From contig CANMUP010000003.1 in assembly GCA_947501105.1 (NCBI GenBank), forward strand, positions 124,001 through 188,000: a DNA stretch of 64,000 nucleotides, read 5' to 3'. The notes under the pieces are model-generated. The model had not been told where the DNA came from. It worked only from the letters and a program-made list of their open reading frames with translations, and made no database searches. The stretch is from an uncultured Flaviramulus sp. Lineage in GTDB: Bacteria > Bacteroidota > Bacteroidia > Flavobacteriales > Flavobacteriaceae. Both the position numbers and the translations under genes were made by a program. Each line of letters opens with the position of its first letter. The first letter of the stretch is position 1. Below, one piece after another: positions 1 to 10,206 of this stretch.

Positions 1-767
1 AGCTTTTTTCTTCCATGCGTTTGCTGTATTGAATTGGTTAACAATTCGTAGATGTCTTTGTGGTGTTTGTTTTCTAACTGCTTTAGCTGTTTTTTTATGG
101 TTTTTTTATCATGGCGTTTAGCCGGACCAGTTTGTGCCATGTATGGCGATAACTCTTGAACTTTTTTTGCAGTTTCAAGAATTAATGGTTTTAATAAATC
201 GAATTCTGCGCCTTCACTTTCAGTTATTTCATGTCCGATTCTATATAATTGATTCGTAAAATTATTTACAAAAACAGCAGCTAAATGTAGTACACGGCGC
301 TGATCGCTGTTTACTTTTTTGGTTGGACTTCCTATAGATAGCGCTAAATTTTTAAGAAGATCATAATGTTTGCCACCACCAATAGTTTCTATACAAATAG
401 GTACGTTAGCAAAATCCATTTCGGCATCTTTACTAAAGGTCTGTAATGGATAAAAAACGCCACGTTTTTGCTTTTTATCAATATCATAAACACTTACACT
501 ACCAGAAGTATGTATAACCAATCTGTTTTCAAAAGGGAGTTGTTCTGATAGTTCTACAATGGCATCATCACTAACAGCAATAATATAAACATCAGCCTCT
601 TTTAGAAGTGATAAGTCATCAATAATTTTAACTTCATTTCTGTATGAATTAATGGTGTTTAGACTTCTATTATACCATTGGCTTACAGTTATATTATTAG
701 CTTTGCTAAAAGCTTTAAATAGGTGAGTGGCTACATTGCCTGCGCCAAGAATTACTACTGAAATCAT
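1..767 (-). CDS. Rossmann-like / DUF2520 domain protein (partial, runs off left edge)
   Basis: Open minus-strand frame from ATG at 767 (MISVVILGAGNVATHLFKAFSKA...) to the window edge without stop; Rossmann GxGN motif. Absent from the ORF track because truncated. Confidence 0.8.
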   Translation of the reverse strand, partial: MISVVILGAGNVATHLFKAFSKANNITVSQWYNRSLNTINSYRNEVKIIDDLSLLKEADVYIIAVSDDAIVELSEQLPFENRLVIHTSGSVSVYDIDKKQKRGVFYPLQTFSKDAEMDFANVPICIETIGGGKHYDLLKNLALSIGSPTKKVNSDQRRVLHLAAVFVNNFTNQLYRIGHEITESEGAEFDLLKPLILETAKKVQELSPYMAQTGPAKRHDKKTIKKQLKQLENKHHKDIYELLTNSIQQTHGRKK

Positions 768-827
768 ACTGCTAAAATAAGTAAGTATTGCATCATATAA
801 AAGACTTATGCCTTATCTTTGTTTACT

Positions 828-1220
828 ATGAATAAAAAAGATATTAAAACTAGAGAAGATGTTTTTTTATTAGTGTCATCATTCTATAAAAAAGTTAGAA
901 GGGACACTGTTTTAGGACCTTTTTTTAATGATGTAATTAAAGATTGGGATGCACATTTAGAAAGATTAACTACGTTTTGGGAATCGAGCTTATTTTTAAA
1001 AACTAGATATGTAGGAGATCCTTTAGAAGCACATGTGAAAGTTGATAAAAATAACAACAATAGTATTACTGAATTGCATTTTGGACTTTGGTTAAATCTT
1101 TGGTATCAAACTATAGATGAACTTTTTGAAGGTGATTATGCAGAAAATGCTAAAAGACGTGCTAGAAAAATGGGTACTTTTTTATATTTAAAAATATTTG
1201 AAGCAAGACAATCTCAATAG
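828..1220 (+). CDS. Group III truncated hemoglobin
   Basis: MNKKDIKTREDVFLLVSSFYKKVRRDTVLGPFFNDVI...; globin-like; second Met of the tracked ORF used as start. Confidence 0.85.
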   Translation: MNKKDIKTREDVFLLVSSFYKKVRRDTVLGPFFNDVIKDWDAHLERLTTFWESSLFLKTRYVGDPLEAHVKVDKNNNNSITELHFGLWLNLWYQTIDELFEGDYAENAKRRARKMGTFLYLKIFEARQSQ

Positions 1221-1345
1221 CCTGGTTTCAATTATAGCTAGTAGTAAATAATTTTTAGCGAATTTGTACTAAGACTTTCAAATTTTAACATAGCAAAATC
1301 AACTAAAATTCTTAAATTTGCACGACCTAAAAAAGGGTTGTTATT

Positions 1346-4300
1346 ATGCTAGATAAACTCGCCAAAATTCTTTTCTCTACTAGACTTACTGCTGTTTTAT
1401 TTATTGCCTTTGCTGCTGCTATGGCAACAGGTACATTTTTAGACTCAGGACAAGAAACATCTCCAACACCTTATACAAGAAATTTAATTTATAACGCTTG
1501 GTGGTTTGTAGCTATTATGGTGTTTTTTGTAATTAATTTTACAGGAAACATCTTTCGTTTCAGATTGTACAAAAAAGAAAAATGGGCAACTTTAATACTA
1601 CACTTGGCTTTCATTTTTATTTTATTAGGCGCTTTTATTACACGCTATGTGAGTTTTGAAGGTATGATGGCAATTAGAGAGGGTGCAACAGAAAACACCT
1701 TTCTTTCACAAGAAACATATGTAACAACATATATAGATGGTGATTATGAGATTGATGGGCAAAATCAAAGACGTGTTTTAGAATCCGAAGTCGATTTTTC
1801 AAAACGTTTAAATAACGATTTTAAAGTTAAAACAGATTACAATAAACTACCAGTTACTATTGAATTAGAAAAGTTTATTGTTGGAGCAGAAGAAGATATT
1901 ATTCCAAGCGATACAGGAGAGGAATACTTGAAACTAGTTGAAGCTGGAGGAAATGGTGCCCATAATCACTTTTTAAAGGTTGGAGAGGTTGCAAATGTTC
2001 ATAATGTACTAATAGCGCTTAACAAACCTACTGATGGTGCTATAAATATTACTCACTCTATTGATGGCTTAACTATACAATCGCCTTTTGAAGGAAGTTA
2101 TATGACTATGGCAACAAGAGCCGAAGGTAAATTGATAAAAGATAGTTTACAGCCTTTAGTTTTACGATCGTTATATAAAATTGGTAACATGCAATTAGTG
2201 TTTCCTAAACCAGTAGTAAAAGGTGTTTTTGATGTCGTTCAAAAGGCGCAAATTCTTAAAAATGATGTGGATGGTGTGGTACTTAAAGTTTCAGCAAATA
2301 ACGAAACTAAAAGTATTGGTTTATTGGGAGGTAAGGGATCAAACGGAGGTTTTAAACAAATTAAAGTAGGTGGTTTAGATTTTGCATTTAAATACGGGGC
2401 GAAAGTTTTAGAGTTGCCATTTAAAATAAAACTGAATGATTTTGAAGCAGAACGTTATCCTGGAACAGACAAAGGGTATTCTGCGTTCTCTAGTCAAGTT
2501 ACTGTTTTAGATGAGCAAGAAGGCGATTTTGATTATAAGATATTTATGAATAATATTTTGGACCATCGCGGATATCGATTTTTTCAGTCGAGTTTCGATC
2601 CTGATGAAAAGGGAACAATTTTATCTGTAAACCATGACTATTGGGGGACTTTAATAACATACATAGGTTATTTTATGCTCTACTTTGGTATGATGGCTAT
2701 TTTATTTGTTAAAGGGTCTCGTTTTGGAGACTTAAAACGTCAATTAGAAAAAATTAAGGCCAAAAAAGCAAAATTATTATCAATAGTATTGTTATGTTTT
2801 GGTTTGAATGCGTTTTCACAGCAACATTCTGAAGATGATGGACACGATCATTCTAAACCATCAAAAACTCAAATTGATTCTATTATAAGAGCTAACATTA
2901 CTCCAAAGGCACATACTGATGAATTTGGACATTTAGTTATTCAGGATCTTAGCGGGCGTATGATGCCTGTTAACACCTATGCGTCTGAGATGCTTCGTAA
3001 GTTAAGCAAAAGTGATACTTACGAAGATTTTGATGCTAACCAAGTATATTTATCTATACAAGAAAGCCCTTTGCTTTGGTATAATGTGCCCATTATTTAT
3101 ATAAAACTAAAAAAGGGAGATTCCATAAGAAAACTTATTGGCATAAATAAAGAAGAAAAATATGCTACACTAGCCGATTTTTTTACAGTAAGAGGCGAGT
3201 ACAAATTAGCTCCTTACCTTGAAGAAGCCTATAAAGCTCAAGTGCCAAATGGTTTTCAAAAAGAATTTAAAGAAGCCGACCAACGTGTTAGTTTGCTTTA
3301 TAATGCTGTTGAAGGGATGTCTTTAAAAATATTTCCTATTCCTAATAATGAAAATAACAAATGGATTTCGGCTTACGATTATAGAATTGATAAAGAAGTA
3401 AATAATAAAATTGAAGACTCACTTTATGGGAATTTTATTAAAAATGGGTTTAGAGCTTACCTCTACACACTTAATAAATCTAAACAGTCAGGTGATTTCT
3501 CTGAAGCTTCAAAACTTTTAGCTGCATTTAAAAAAACACAGCAGCAATATGGTGCTGAGGTTATGTTGAGTGATGATAAAGTTAAAACAGAAGTTTTATA
3601 CAATAAGTATGATATTTTTAAGAAGCTTTTTAGCTGGTATATGTATGTTGGGAGTTTATTGTTTGTTCTGTTGATTATTCAAATTTTTAATGATAAAAGA
3701 AAACTCATTAATATTTCTGTTACAGTTTTTAAGTTTATCATTTTTGGGCTGTTTTTATTACACACTTCAGGATTGATTGTTCGTTGGTATATTTCTGGTC
3801 ACGCTCCTTGGAGTGATGCTTATGAGTCTATGATTTATGTGGCGTGGTCTACAATGTTATTTGGATTTATAGTAGGAATGAGCAAGAAAGACAATAAGAT
3901 TCGTAAAGATGATATATCAGGTATTGTATTGTCTGTTTTAGGAAAAAGAAAAAACTCTGATTTAACTATTGCTGCAGGAGCATTTATAACATCTATGATC
4001 TTAATGATTGCCCATTGGAATTGGATGGATCCTGCTATTGCAAACTTGCAACCAGTTTTAAATAGTTATTGGCTTATGATTCATGTTGCAGTAATTGTAG
4101 CAAGTTATGGTCCTTTTGCGTTGGGTATGATTTTAGGTGTTGTTTCATTGTTGCTAATGATTTTTACAACAAAAGAAAACAAAGTAAAAATGGACCTTAA
4201 TATAAAAGAACTTACTATAATTACCGAAATGGCATTAACAGTAGGTTTAGTGATGTTAACTATAGGGAACTTTTTAGGCGGTATGTGGGCAAATGAAAGT

Positions 4301-4612
4301 TGGGGACGTTATTGGGGTTGGGACCCTAAAGAAACTTGGGCGCTTATAAGTATTATGATTTATGCCTTTGTATTACATATGCGATTAATTCCTGGGTTGC
4401 GCGGACGCTGGTTTTTTAACCTGATGTCTATCGTAGCTTTTTCTAGTATTTTAATGACGTATTTTGGAGTGAACTTCTATTTGGCTGGATTACACTCTTA
4501 TGCTAGTGGCGACCAAATAGTGAGCGTTAAATTTATAGGAATTGCTTGTGCTATTGTTGCTATTTTAGGTTTTTTCGCTTATCGCGGATATGCTAAGCAT
4601 TATAAAAAATAA
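1346..4612 (+). CDS. ccsBA: Cytochrome c biogenesis protein, ResB-CcsA fusion
   Basis: N-terminal ResB-like part; C-terminal CcsA with WGWDPKETWALISIMIYA signature. Confidence 0.92.
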   Translation: MLDKLAKILFSTRLTAVLFIAFAAAMATGTFLDSGQETSPTPYTRNLIYNAWWFVAIMVFFVINFTGNIFRFRLYKKEKWATLILHLAFIFILLGAFITRYVSFEGMMAIREGATENTFLSQETYVTTYIDGDYEIDGQNQRRVLESEVDFSKRLNNDFKVKTDYNKLPVTIELEKFIVGAEEDIIPSDTGEEYLKLVEAGGNGAHNHFLKVGEVANVHNVLIALNKPTDGAINITHSIDGLTIQSPFEGSYMTMATRAEGKLIKDSLQPLVLRSLYKIGNMQLVFPKPVVKGVFDVVQKAQILKNDVDGVVLKVSANNETKSIGLLGGKGSNGGFKQIKVGGLDFAFKYGAKVLELPFKIKLNDFEAERYPGTDKGYSAFSSQVTVLDEQEGDFDYKIFMNNILDHRGYRFFQSSFDPDEKGTILSVNHDYWGTLITYIGYFMLYFGMMAILFVKGSRFGDLKRQLEKIKAKKAKLLSIVLLCFGLNAFSQQHSEDDGHDHSKPSKTQIDSIIRANITPKAHTDEFGHLVIQDLSGRMMPVNTYASEMLRKLSKSDTYEDFDANQVYLSIQESPLLWYNVPIIYIKLKKGDSIRKLIGINKEEKYATLADFFTVRGEYKLAPYLEEAYKAQVPNGFQKEFKEADQRVSLLYNAVEGMSLKIFPIPNNENNKWISAYDYRIDKEVNNKIEDSLYGNFIKNGFRAYLYTLNKSKQSGDFSEASKLLAAFKKTQQQYGAEVMLSDDKVKTEVLYNKYDIFKKLFSWYMYVGSLLFVLLIIQIFNDKRKLINISVTVFKFIIFGLFLLHTSGLIVRWYISGHAPWSDAYESMIYVAWSTMLFGFIVGMSKKDNKIRKDDISGIVLSVLGKRKNSDLTIAAGAFITSMILMIAHWNWMDPAIANLQPVLNSYWLMIHVAVIVASYGPFALGMILGVVSLLLMIFTTKENKVKMDLNIKELTIITEMALTVGLVMLTIGNFLGGMWANESWGRYWGWDPKETWALISIMIYAFVLHMRLIPGLRGRWFFNLMSIVAFSSILMTYFGVNFYLAGLHSYASGDQIVSVKFIGIACAIVAILGFFAYRGYAKHYKK

Positions 4613-4615
4613 AGA

Positions 4616-5059
4616 ATGTTTGATTTAAAAGATAAGTTAAGACAATTATTAGATTCTGGATTCGAAAACATTTCTAACTATTCAGATGCTGAAATGTCTC
4701 ATAATATATCTCCTGAAAAATGGTCTAAAAAAGAAATATTAGGGCACTTAGTAGATTCTGGTATTAACAACCTTCAGCGTTTTACAGAGATTCAATTTGA
4801 GAGTAAACCTTATAAAATTCGAACATATAATCAAAATAAACTGGTAAAATCTAACGATTACCAAAATATAGATTCTAAAGCTATTTTAGCTTTATGGAAA
4901 TCTATCAACGACCAAATCCTTCATTTAATAAAAATTCAAACTCCTGAAACTCTGAGCTATGAAATTATTTTAGTAGATGGAAATATTTCTGATTTAAGGT
5001 TTTTAATGGAAGATTATGTAAATCATTTAGAACATCATTTAAATCAAATAATTGACTGA
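4616..5059 (+). CDS. DinB family protein
   Basis: SPEKWSKKEILGHLVDSGINNLQRF...NHLEHHLNQI DinB-like His pattern. Confidence 0.8.
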   Translation: MFDLKDKLRQLLDSGFENISNYSDAEMSHNISPEKWSKKEILGHLVDSGINNLQRFTEIQFESKPYKIRTYNQNKLVKSNDYQNIDSKAILALWKSINDQILHLIKIQTPETLSYEIILVDGNISDLRFLMEDYVNHLEHHLNQIID

Positions 5060-5085
5060 TTTAATTTTATACAAAAAAACATAGT

Positions 5086-6105
5086 TTAGTTTGCTTCTGT
5101 AATATCATCAATAATCATTTTTTGATATTCTCTTGGAGTTTTTTGAGTTTCTTTTTTAAAGGCAGTATAAAAAGCTGAAGGTGTTTTAAAGCCTGAATCA
5201 AAAGCTAAATTTTCAATTTTATCGTTTTTATACCTTGGATCTATTAGTTTGTTTTTTATGTCTTTTATTCTAAAGCTATTAATTGTTTCAGGGAAAGATT
5301 TGTTATAAACACTTTTAGTAACTTTTGAAATAATATATGTAGGTAAATCAATTGTTTCTGAAAACTTAACTAGAGTTATAGCTGGCTCTAAGTAAGATTT
5401 GTTTACTTCCAGTGCCTTCACTACTTGTTTTATTTGTTTTTCAGAAACAATTATTCTATTTGCTTTTTTTATTAAAACAGGAGATTTTAACGCATAAAAA
5501 AATAAAATATAAATAACCAATGCAGCAATAGCTGTTCCTATTGTATACCATTTCATAGAGTTACCCGAATGCTGAAAAGTAAAAGCTCCAATTAACCCTA
5601 CTATAGCATAAAAAAGCGCTTTATGCCATATTGTTACTAATTCAGCATAATCTTTATTGAAAACAAATTTCACACCTATATATACGGTATATAAAACCAA
5701 ACTCGCTAAAGCAGATATATAAAAATTTCTATCATATCCACTTATTAGGTTTATTGTAATAAAACCTAGAGCTGGATAAATAAAGTGAAGGATTTGTTTA
5801 GAGTCAAAATTATTTTTTTCTATTGAATTATTAAAGTATAATAAAAACAAAGGACCAATTGAAGAAAAACCAAGGAACCCCAGAGCTACACCTATAGTAT
5901 CTATACCTGAAAAAACATAATAAATAATGGATTTTGAAATTCTTATAGCAATAGCAAGAAAGAGTAAACCTAAAACGGTATCATGAAAGGGGTTTTCTTT
6001 TCTAATAAATAAAAAATAGAGTATCAAAAAAATACATGTTGCTACCGAAATGCTCGAAAAGATTGTTAACGCTATTTCCATTATTGTTTTATGTTTTGAA
6101 AACAA
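5086..6105 (-). CDS. Membrane-bound AraC-family transcriptional regulator
   Basis: N-terminal TM helices, C-terminal AraC HTH (IENLAFDSGFKTPSAFYTAFKKETQKTPREYQ); start may be the Met near 6081. Confidence 0.85.
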   Translation of the reverse strand: MFSKHKTIMEIALTIFSSISVATCIFLILYFLFIRKENPFHDTVLGLLFLAIAIRISKSIIYYVFSGIDTIGVALGFLGFSSIGPLFLLYFNNSIEKNNFDSKQILHFIYPALGFITINLISGYDRNFYISALASLVLYTVYIGVKFVFNKDYAELVTIWHKALFYAIVGLIGAFTFQHSGNSMKWYTIGTAIAALVIYILFFYALKSPVLIKKANRIIVSEKQIKQVVKALEVNKSYLEPAITLVKFSETIDLPTYIISKVTKSVYNKSFPETINSFRIKDIKNKLIDPRYKNDKIENLAFDSGFKTPSAFYTAFKKETQKTPREYQKMIIDDITEAN

Positions 6106-6231
6106 ATATCAAAATAAAGTTAGTTCATTTTGTTAAAATCCCCTTAAAACATCTCCGTATTTCTAGAATCAGAACAAAAAAAACTTTATTGACACTTAGT
6201 TTTGCTGTTATCAATTAAAAAACGAACAGTT

Positions 6232-7350
6232 ATGACTAACTACACTATGACAAAGAAGAATTTTTATTTTGTAATGGCATTATTTATTTCAATGACATCA
6301 TTTGGTCAGTTTCACACATTAAACTTTCCAAAAGCTAGTCCTAAAGTAGAAGAAAGTCAAAAACTCGGAGTTACAAAAATCACAATTAATTATAGTAGCC
6401 CTAGTTTACGTGGTAGAGATGTATGGAGTAATCAGAATATTATACCTCAAAACAGTAAACCATTTCCGTGGAGAGCTGGAGCGGATATGGCTACCACAAT
6501 TAATTTTACTACTGATGTTACAATTGAAGGGCAATCGCTGAAAGCTGGAACTTATGCTTTCTATGTAATTCCTGAGAATGATATTTATACACTATTGTTT
6601 GCACATAATTATAATCAATGGGGTAGTTATTACTTAAATATTGATGAAGATGTTTCGTTAGAAGTAAAAGTAAAATCTACTACTTGTGAAAAATCAGAGC
6701 AATTAGATTTTGAGTTTTTAGATAGAACTGAAAACACCTTAATGATTGGTTTAGAATGGGGAGAAAAGCGTATTCCGTTTAAAGTTGGAGTTCATTTAAA
6801 TAAAACTGTTGTAGAAAGTTTCAGAAGCGAATTGCGAGGGATTAATACATATCATTGGCAAGCTTGGAATGATGCTGCTCGCTGGTGTTTAAATCATGAT
6901 ACAAATCTTGAAGAAGCTCTTGTTTGGGTTAATCATTCTATAAATGGAGGCTATAATGGTTTTGCTGCACACAAAGACATTAGAAACCTTGTGACTAAAA
7001 TTAATTTATTAAATAAATTAAATAAAACTGAAGGTTTAGATAAGACTGTTAATGATGCATCAGAAATAATAAAACAAGATTGGGAAGCCAGTTATTTTGC
7101 TCAAGTTTTAAATGTAAATAAATTATATAATAGAGCTCTCAACTTTTCTAATAAGCATTTAAAGGATTTCTCTAAAGCATGGTCTATACATTTAAACAAA
7201 GGAGTTTCTCATTATTTTTTAGGAGATCAGAAGGCTGCTATTAAAGCTGCTGAGAAATCACTTTTATGGGCTCCAGAAAGTAGAAGGAACAGAATTAAAC
7301 AAATTATTGATGAATTTAAAAATAACTCATACAAGATTCCAGTTAGCTAA
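6232..7350 (+). CDS. DUF2911 domain-containing protein
   Basis: SPKVEESQKLGVTKITINYSSPSLRGRDVW...; signal peptide; start moved to MTNYTM at 6232. Confidence 0.85.
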   Translation: MTNYTMTKKNFYFVMALFISMTSFGQFHTLNFPKASPKVEESQKLGVTKITINYSSPSLRGRDVWSNQNIIPQNSKPFPWRAGADMATTINFTTDVTIEGQSLKAGTYAFYVIPENDIYTLLFAHNYNQWGSYYLNIDEDVSLEVKVKSTTCEKSEQLDFEFLDRTENTLMIGLEWGEKRIPFKVGVHLNKTVVESFRSELRGINTYHWQAWNDAARWCLNHDTNLEEALVWVNHSINGGYNGFAAHKDIRNLVTKINLLNKLNKTEGLDKTVNDASEIIKQDWEASYFAQVLNVNKLYNRALNFSNKHLKDFSKAWSIHLNKGVSHYFLGDQKAAIKAAEKSLLWAPESRRNRIKQIIDEFKNNSYKIPVS

Positions 7351-7398
7351 GTAATTATACTAAGTTAAAAATGAAATTTTTAAAACAGATATGGTGTT

Positions 7399-8118
7399 TT
7401 ATTTAATCAACCCTAAAACATAAACATAGCCAAGCCCAAATAAAATAGCTAGACCAAAACTTAATAAACTTCCTATAAGAATATATTCGGTTAATTTTCG
7501 GTCTTTAGCTTTTGATAAATCACCAAAACGGAACACCGATTTTGCAGCCAATAAAAAACCAATACCTTCCCAATGTTGTGTGATTATAAAAGCGAATACA
7601 AATAAACGTTCTAACATGCCAATGTAGGCACCTGCGTTCTCTAAAGATTCATCATTGCTGTCTTCTTTTAAATACCATTTAGATATAATGGTTCTCATAA
7701 TTATGGACGAGACTACCGTAACACCCAATATACTTGTAACCAATAATAAAAATGTAGGATTGTAAAGTGTGTCTATGTTAAATTCATAAGGCTCATAAAT
7801 ACTAACAACTAAAGCAATCACAATTAAATGTGCTAATTGATCTAAACCAAAAAGAAGTCTGTTATTAAGTACAGGTTTTAGATTTAACTTTATGACATCA
7901 ATAATATAATGCGAAATGATGATGATTAGTATACCTAGCCAATAATTAAAATTGATTTGTAACACCAAAATTAAAGCACTAAAGTGCACTAAAATATGCC
8001 AGTATAAAAATTTAGATTTGTGTTTGTGGGTTTCTTTATGAACCACCCATTTTTGTGGTTGTAATAAAAAATCGCCAATAAAATGTGCTAATATTAATTT
8101 GATGAATAAGGTTAACAT
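7399..8118 (-). CDS. DUF3307 domain-containing membrane protein
   Basis: LILAHFIGDFLLQPQKWV..K.KSKFLYWHILVHF; overlaps the upstream SatD-like ORF. Confidence 0.8.
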   Translation of the reverse strand: MLTLFIKLILAHFIGDFLLQPQKWVVHKETHKHKSKFLYWHILVHFSALILVLQINFNYWLGILIIIISHYIIDVIKLNLKPVLNNRLLFGLDQLAHLIVIALVVSIYEPYEFNIDTLYNPTFLLLVTSILGVTVVSSIIMRTIISKWYLKEDSNDESLENAGAYIGMLERLFVFAFIITQHWEGIGFLLAAKSVFRFGDLSKAKDRKLTEYILIGSLLSFGLAILFGLGYVYVLGLIK

Positions 8119-8714
8119 AAGGTTTCTATTTGGGTTTTGTAGTACTTCAGTAGTTTCGAGATTTCATCAAAGCCAGCACGCTTAAGACCTTGACTAATAT
8201 TGCCTTGGGTTTTACCAAAAAAATTAGCAAGCTGTAATTGGTTTAATTCTGGCTTCTCTAGTGCTGTTTTAATTAATATAGCAGTGGTAACTGTCCAGTT
8301 ATTTATAGTTAATAATGCTAAATCTAGCATAATATTCATAGATTTGTCAAAAGTTTCAAAAGGTGTTTTTATTGCCAAGGTTGTTTTTTTTAGCGATTCA
8401 AAACATTCGCCAGAATTAACAAAAGCACTTCCATTTGATTCTGTAATTCTTTCAGATTGATATGTTTTTTCGCCTATGCCAATGGCTAGCCTTACATCAA
8501 TCTTTTCAAATTGTTTCATAGTTGCTTTAATTAACAAGCAAGCTTCTAAAGCGTGTTTTGGGTTGACTTCTAATTGAAAACTATCGCCCCTATATATTTC
8601 CCATGCTAAAGGCGAATTGCCATAACTATTTAAAATAGTTTTAAGCGAATCTAACCATTTCTTTGGAGAGCTTTTTTTAGAATTTATTATATCACCTGTT
8701 ATTATACTAGTCAT
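8112..8714 (-). CDS. SatD family protein with C-terminal HTH
   Basis: MTSIITGDIINSKK...; C-terminal QLANFFGKTQGNISQGLKRAGFDEI resembles an HTH. Confidence 0.75.
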   Translation of the reverse strand: MTSIITGDIINSKKSSPKKWLDSLKTILNSYGNSPLAWEIYRGDSFQLEVNPKHALEACLLIKATMKQFEKIDVRLAIGIGEKTYQSERITESNGSAFVNSGECFESLKKTTLAIKTPFETFDKSMNIMLDLALLTINNWTVTTAILIKTALEKPELNQLQLANFFGKTQGNISQGLKRAGFDEISKLLKYYKTQIETLC

Positions 8715-8734
8715 GGTTTTGTAAAAAATATAAT

Positions 8735-8767
8735 CAAATGTATTAATTTTTAATCAAGAAAACAAAA
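8735..8767 (-). promoter_or_regulatory. Predicted Bacteroidetes sigma-A promoter of satD-DUF3307 operon
   Basis: Minus strand TTTTG-N20-TACATTTG just upstream of the ATG at 8714. Confidence 0.55.
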
Positions 8768-8846
8768 ATATTAGTTAAAAAGCTAATAATTTAAAATATT
8801 AGTTTTAAAGCTAATAATATGAAATATCAGCTTAAAAAGTAATAAT
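8768..8846. repeat. Three 23-bp imperfect dyads at 28-bp period (candidate operator array)
   Basis: ATATTAGTTAAAAAGCTAATAAT (8768), ATATTAGTTTTAAAGCTAATAAT (8796), ATATCAGCTTAAAAAGTAATAAT (8824); dyad TTAGYT..ARCTAA. Confidence 0.85.
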
Positions 8847-8884
8847 TAAAATATCTTATAAATATGTAAATGGTTTTAGTTTTT

Positions 8885-8914
8885 TTGAACTCAGTTTATA
8901 AACAAATACCTTTG
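8885..8914 (+). promoter_or_regulatory. Predicted promoter of mscL
   Basis: TTG-N19-TACCTTTG. Confidence 0.55.
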
Positions 8915-8939
8915 CTTCATAATATTTAAAAGGATAAAA

Positions 8940-9383
8940 ATGAAATTATTTCAAGAGTTTAAAGAGTTTGCTGTTAAAGGAAATATGATGGACATGGCTG
9001 TGGGTATTATAGTTGGGGCAGCATTTAATAAGGTAATTGATATCATGGTTAAAAAAGTGTTCTTACCACCATTATCATTGTTAACAGGAGGTGTAAACTT
9101 TAATGATAAACGTATTATACTTAAAGATGCTATATTAGATTTAGATGGAAAAATTATTACGGACGAAGTTGCTATTGGTTATGGTGCTTTAGGCGAGGCT
9201 TTTTTAGATTTTATTATTATAGGGTTTACAGTATTTATAGTAGTTAAGTTTATGAATAGATTACGTAAAAAATCTCAAGACACAAAAGACACTACAGTTG
9301 CTACACCAAAAGATATAGAATTACTTTCTAAGTTAACCGACTTAATGGAAGAACAAAACGCTTTGTTGAAATCTAAAAGTTAA
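8940..9383 (+). CDS. mscL: Large-conductance mechanosensitive channel MscL
   Basis: FKEFAVKGNMMDMAVGIIVGAAFNKVI. Confidence 0.95.
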   Translation: MKLFQEFKEFAVKGNMMDMAVGIIVGAAFNKVIDIMVKKVFLPPLSLLTGGVNFNDKRIILKDAILDLDGKIITDEVAIGYGALGEAFLDFIIIGFTVFIVVKFMNRLRKKSQDTKDTTVATPKDIELLSKLTDLMEEQNALLKSKS

Positions 9384-9392
9384 ATTTGAAAT

Positions 9393-9539
9393 ATGTCAAA
9401 AGCAGGACGTGAAAAAAACACAAAAAATAAAGCGAAGCACTCTAAATTAATGGCTCAAAAAAAGAATAAGAAAAAGCAAGAAGAGGCATTAAGAAAAGAA
9501 CGATTGAAAGCTATTATTAAAAAAACTAAAGAACAATAA
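9393..9539 (+). CDS. Small lysine-rich basic protein (48 aa)
   Basis: MSKAGREKNTKNKAKHSKLMAQKKNKKKQEEALRKERLKAIIKKTKEQ*, directly after mscL; not in the ORF track. Confidence 0.5.
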   Translation: MSKAGREKNTKNKAKHSKLMAQKKNKKKQEEALRKERLKAIIKKTKEQ

Positions 9540-9549
9540 AAATAGTTTT

Positions 9550-10206
9550 CTATAAACACGTTTTAATTTGATTAAACCGAATCTCATTAAATTCTGTAAT
9601 TACTTTGTTTGCAGTACTGTAATCTTGGTTTTTTGAATGGACACTATCAAAAGCAACGCAAAAAATATTTGCCGCATTTGCTGCTTTTATACCATTGGTA
9701 GAATCTTCAATAACAATACATTCCTCTCTTTCAAAACCTGAAGCTTTAGCTGCATTTATAAAAATTTCTGGATGAGGTTTTGAAGCTTTCAAATCGGCAC
9801 CACTAAGTTTAGCAACAAAATATTGGTCGAGCTTAAAACGAGTAAAAATTCTGTTTATATTTGGCATCGAAGCCGAAGATGCTAACACCAATTTTAATCC
9901 GTTATTGTGATAATCCTTTATCAATTCTAAAACACCATCAATTAATTTAAAGCTATCATCATTATCAAACAAATATTTAAAATGTTTACGTTTTATAGCG
10001 ACTAACTCTTCTGGTGATTCACTAAGATTAAATGTTTTTTGCAAATGTTGACAAATGGGTAGAGTTGCTTGCCCTGTGTAAGATTGATAAAGCGCATCAG
10101 ACACATTAATATTTACATCTTTAAACATGCGTTGATAAGCTTTGTGATGTAAAGGTTCGCTATCAACAATAACACCATCCATATCAAAAATAACAGCTTT
10201 TAGCAT
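9550..10206 (-). CDS. HAD-family hydrolase (beta-phosphoglucomutase-like)
   Basis: MLKAVIFDMDGVIVDSEPLHHKAY, DxD motif; start at 10206. Confidence 0.88.
   Translation of the reverse strand: MLKAVIFDMDGVIVDSEPLHHKAYQRMFKDVNINVSDALYQSYTGQATLPICQHLQKTFNLSESPEELVAIKRKHFKYLFDNDDSFKLIDGVLELIKDYHNNGLKLVLASSASMPNINRIFTRFKLDQYFVAKLSGADLKASKPHPEIFINAAKASGFEREECIVIEDSTNGIKAANAANIFCVAFDSVHSKNQDYSTANKVITEFNEIRFNQIKTCL

Noticed and set aside
6036-6218. 60-aa plus-strand ORF
   Set aside because: Antisense to the AraC gene 5' end and its upstream region; low-complexity, no family resemblance.
8200-8460. 86-aa plus-strand ORF
   Set aside because: Entirely antisense to the SatD-like gene, which has the clear coding signal.
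8768-8846. CRISPR array
   Set aside because: Repeats are adjacent AT-rich dyads with 5-bp gaps, no spacers and no cas genes.
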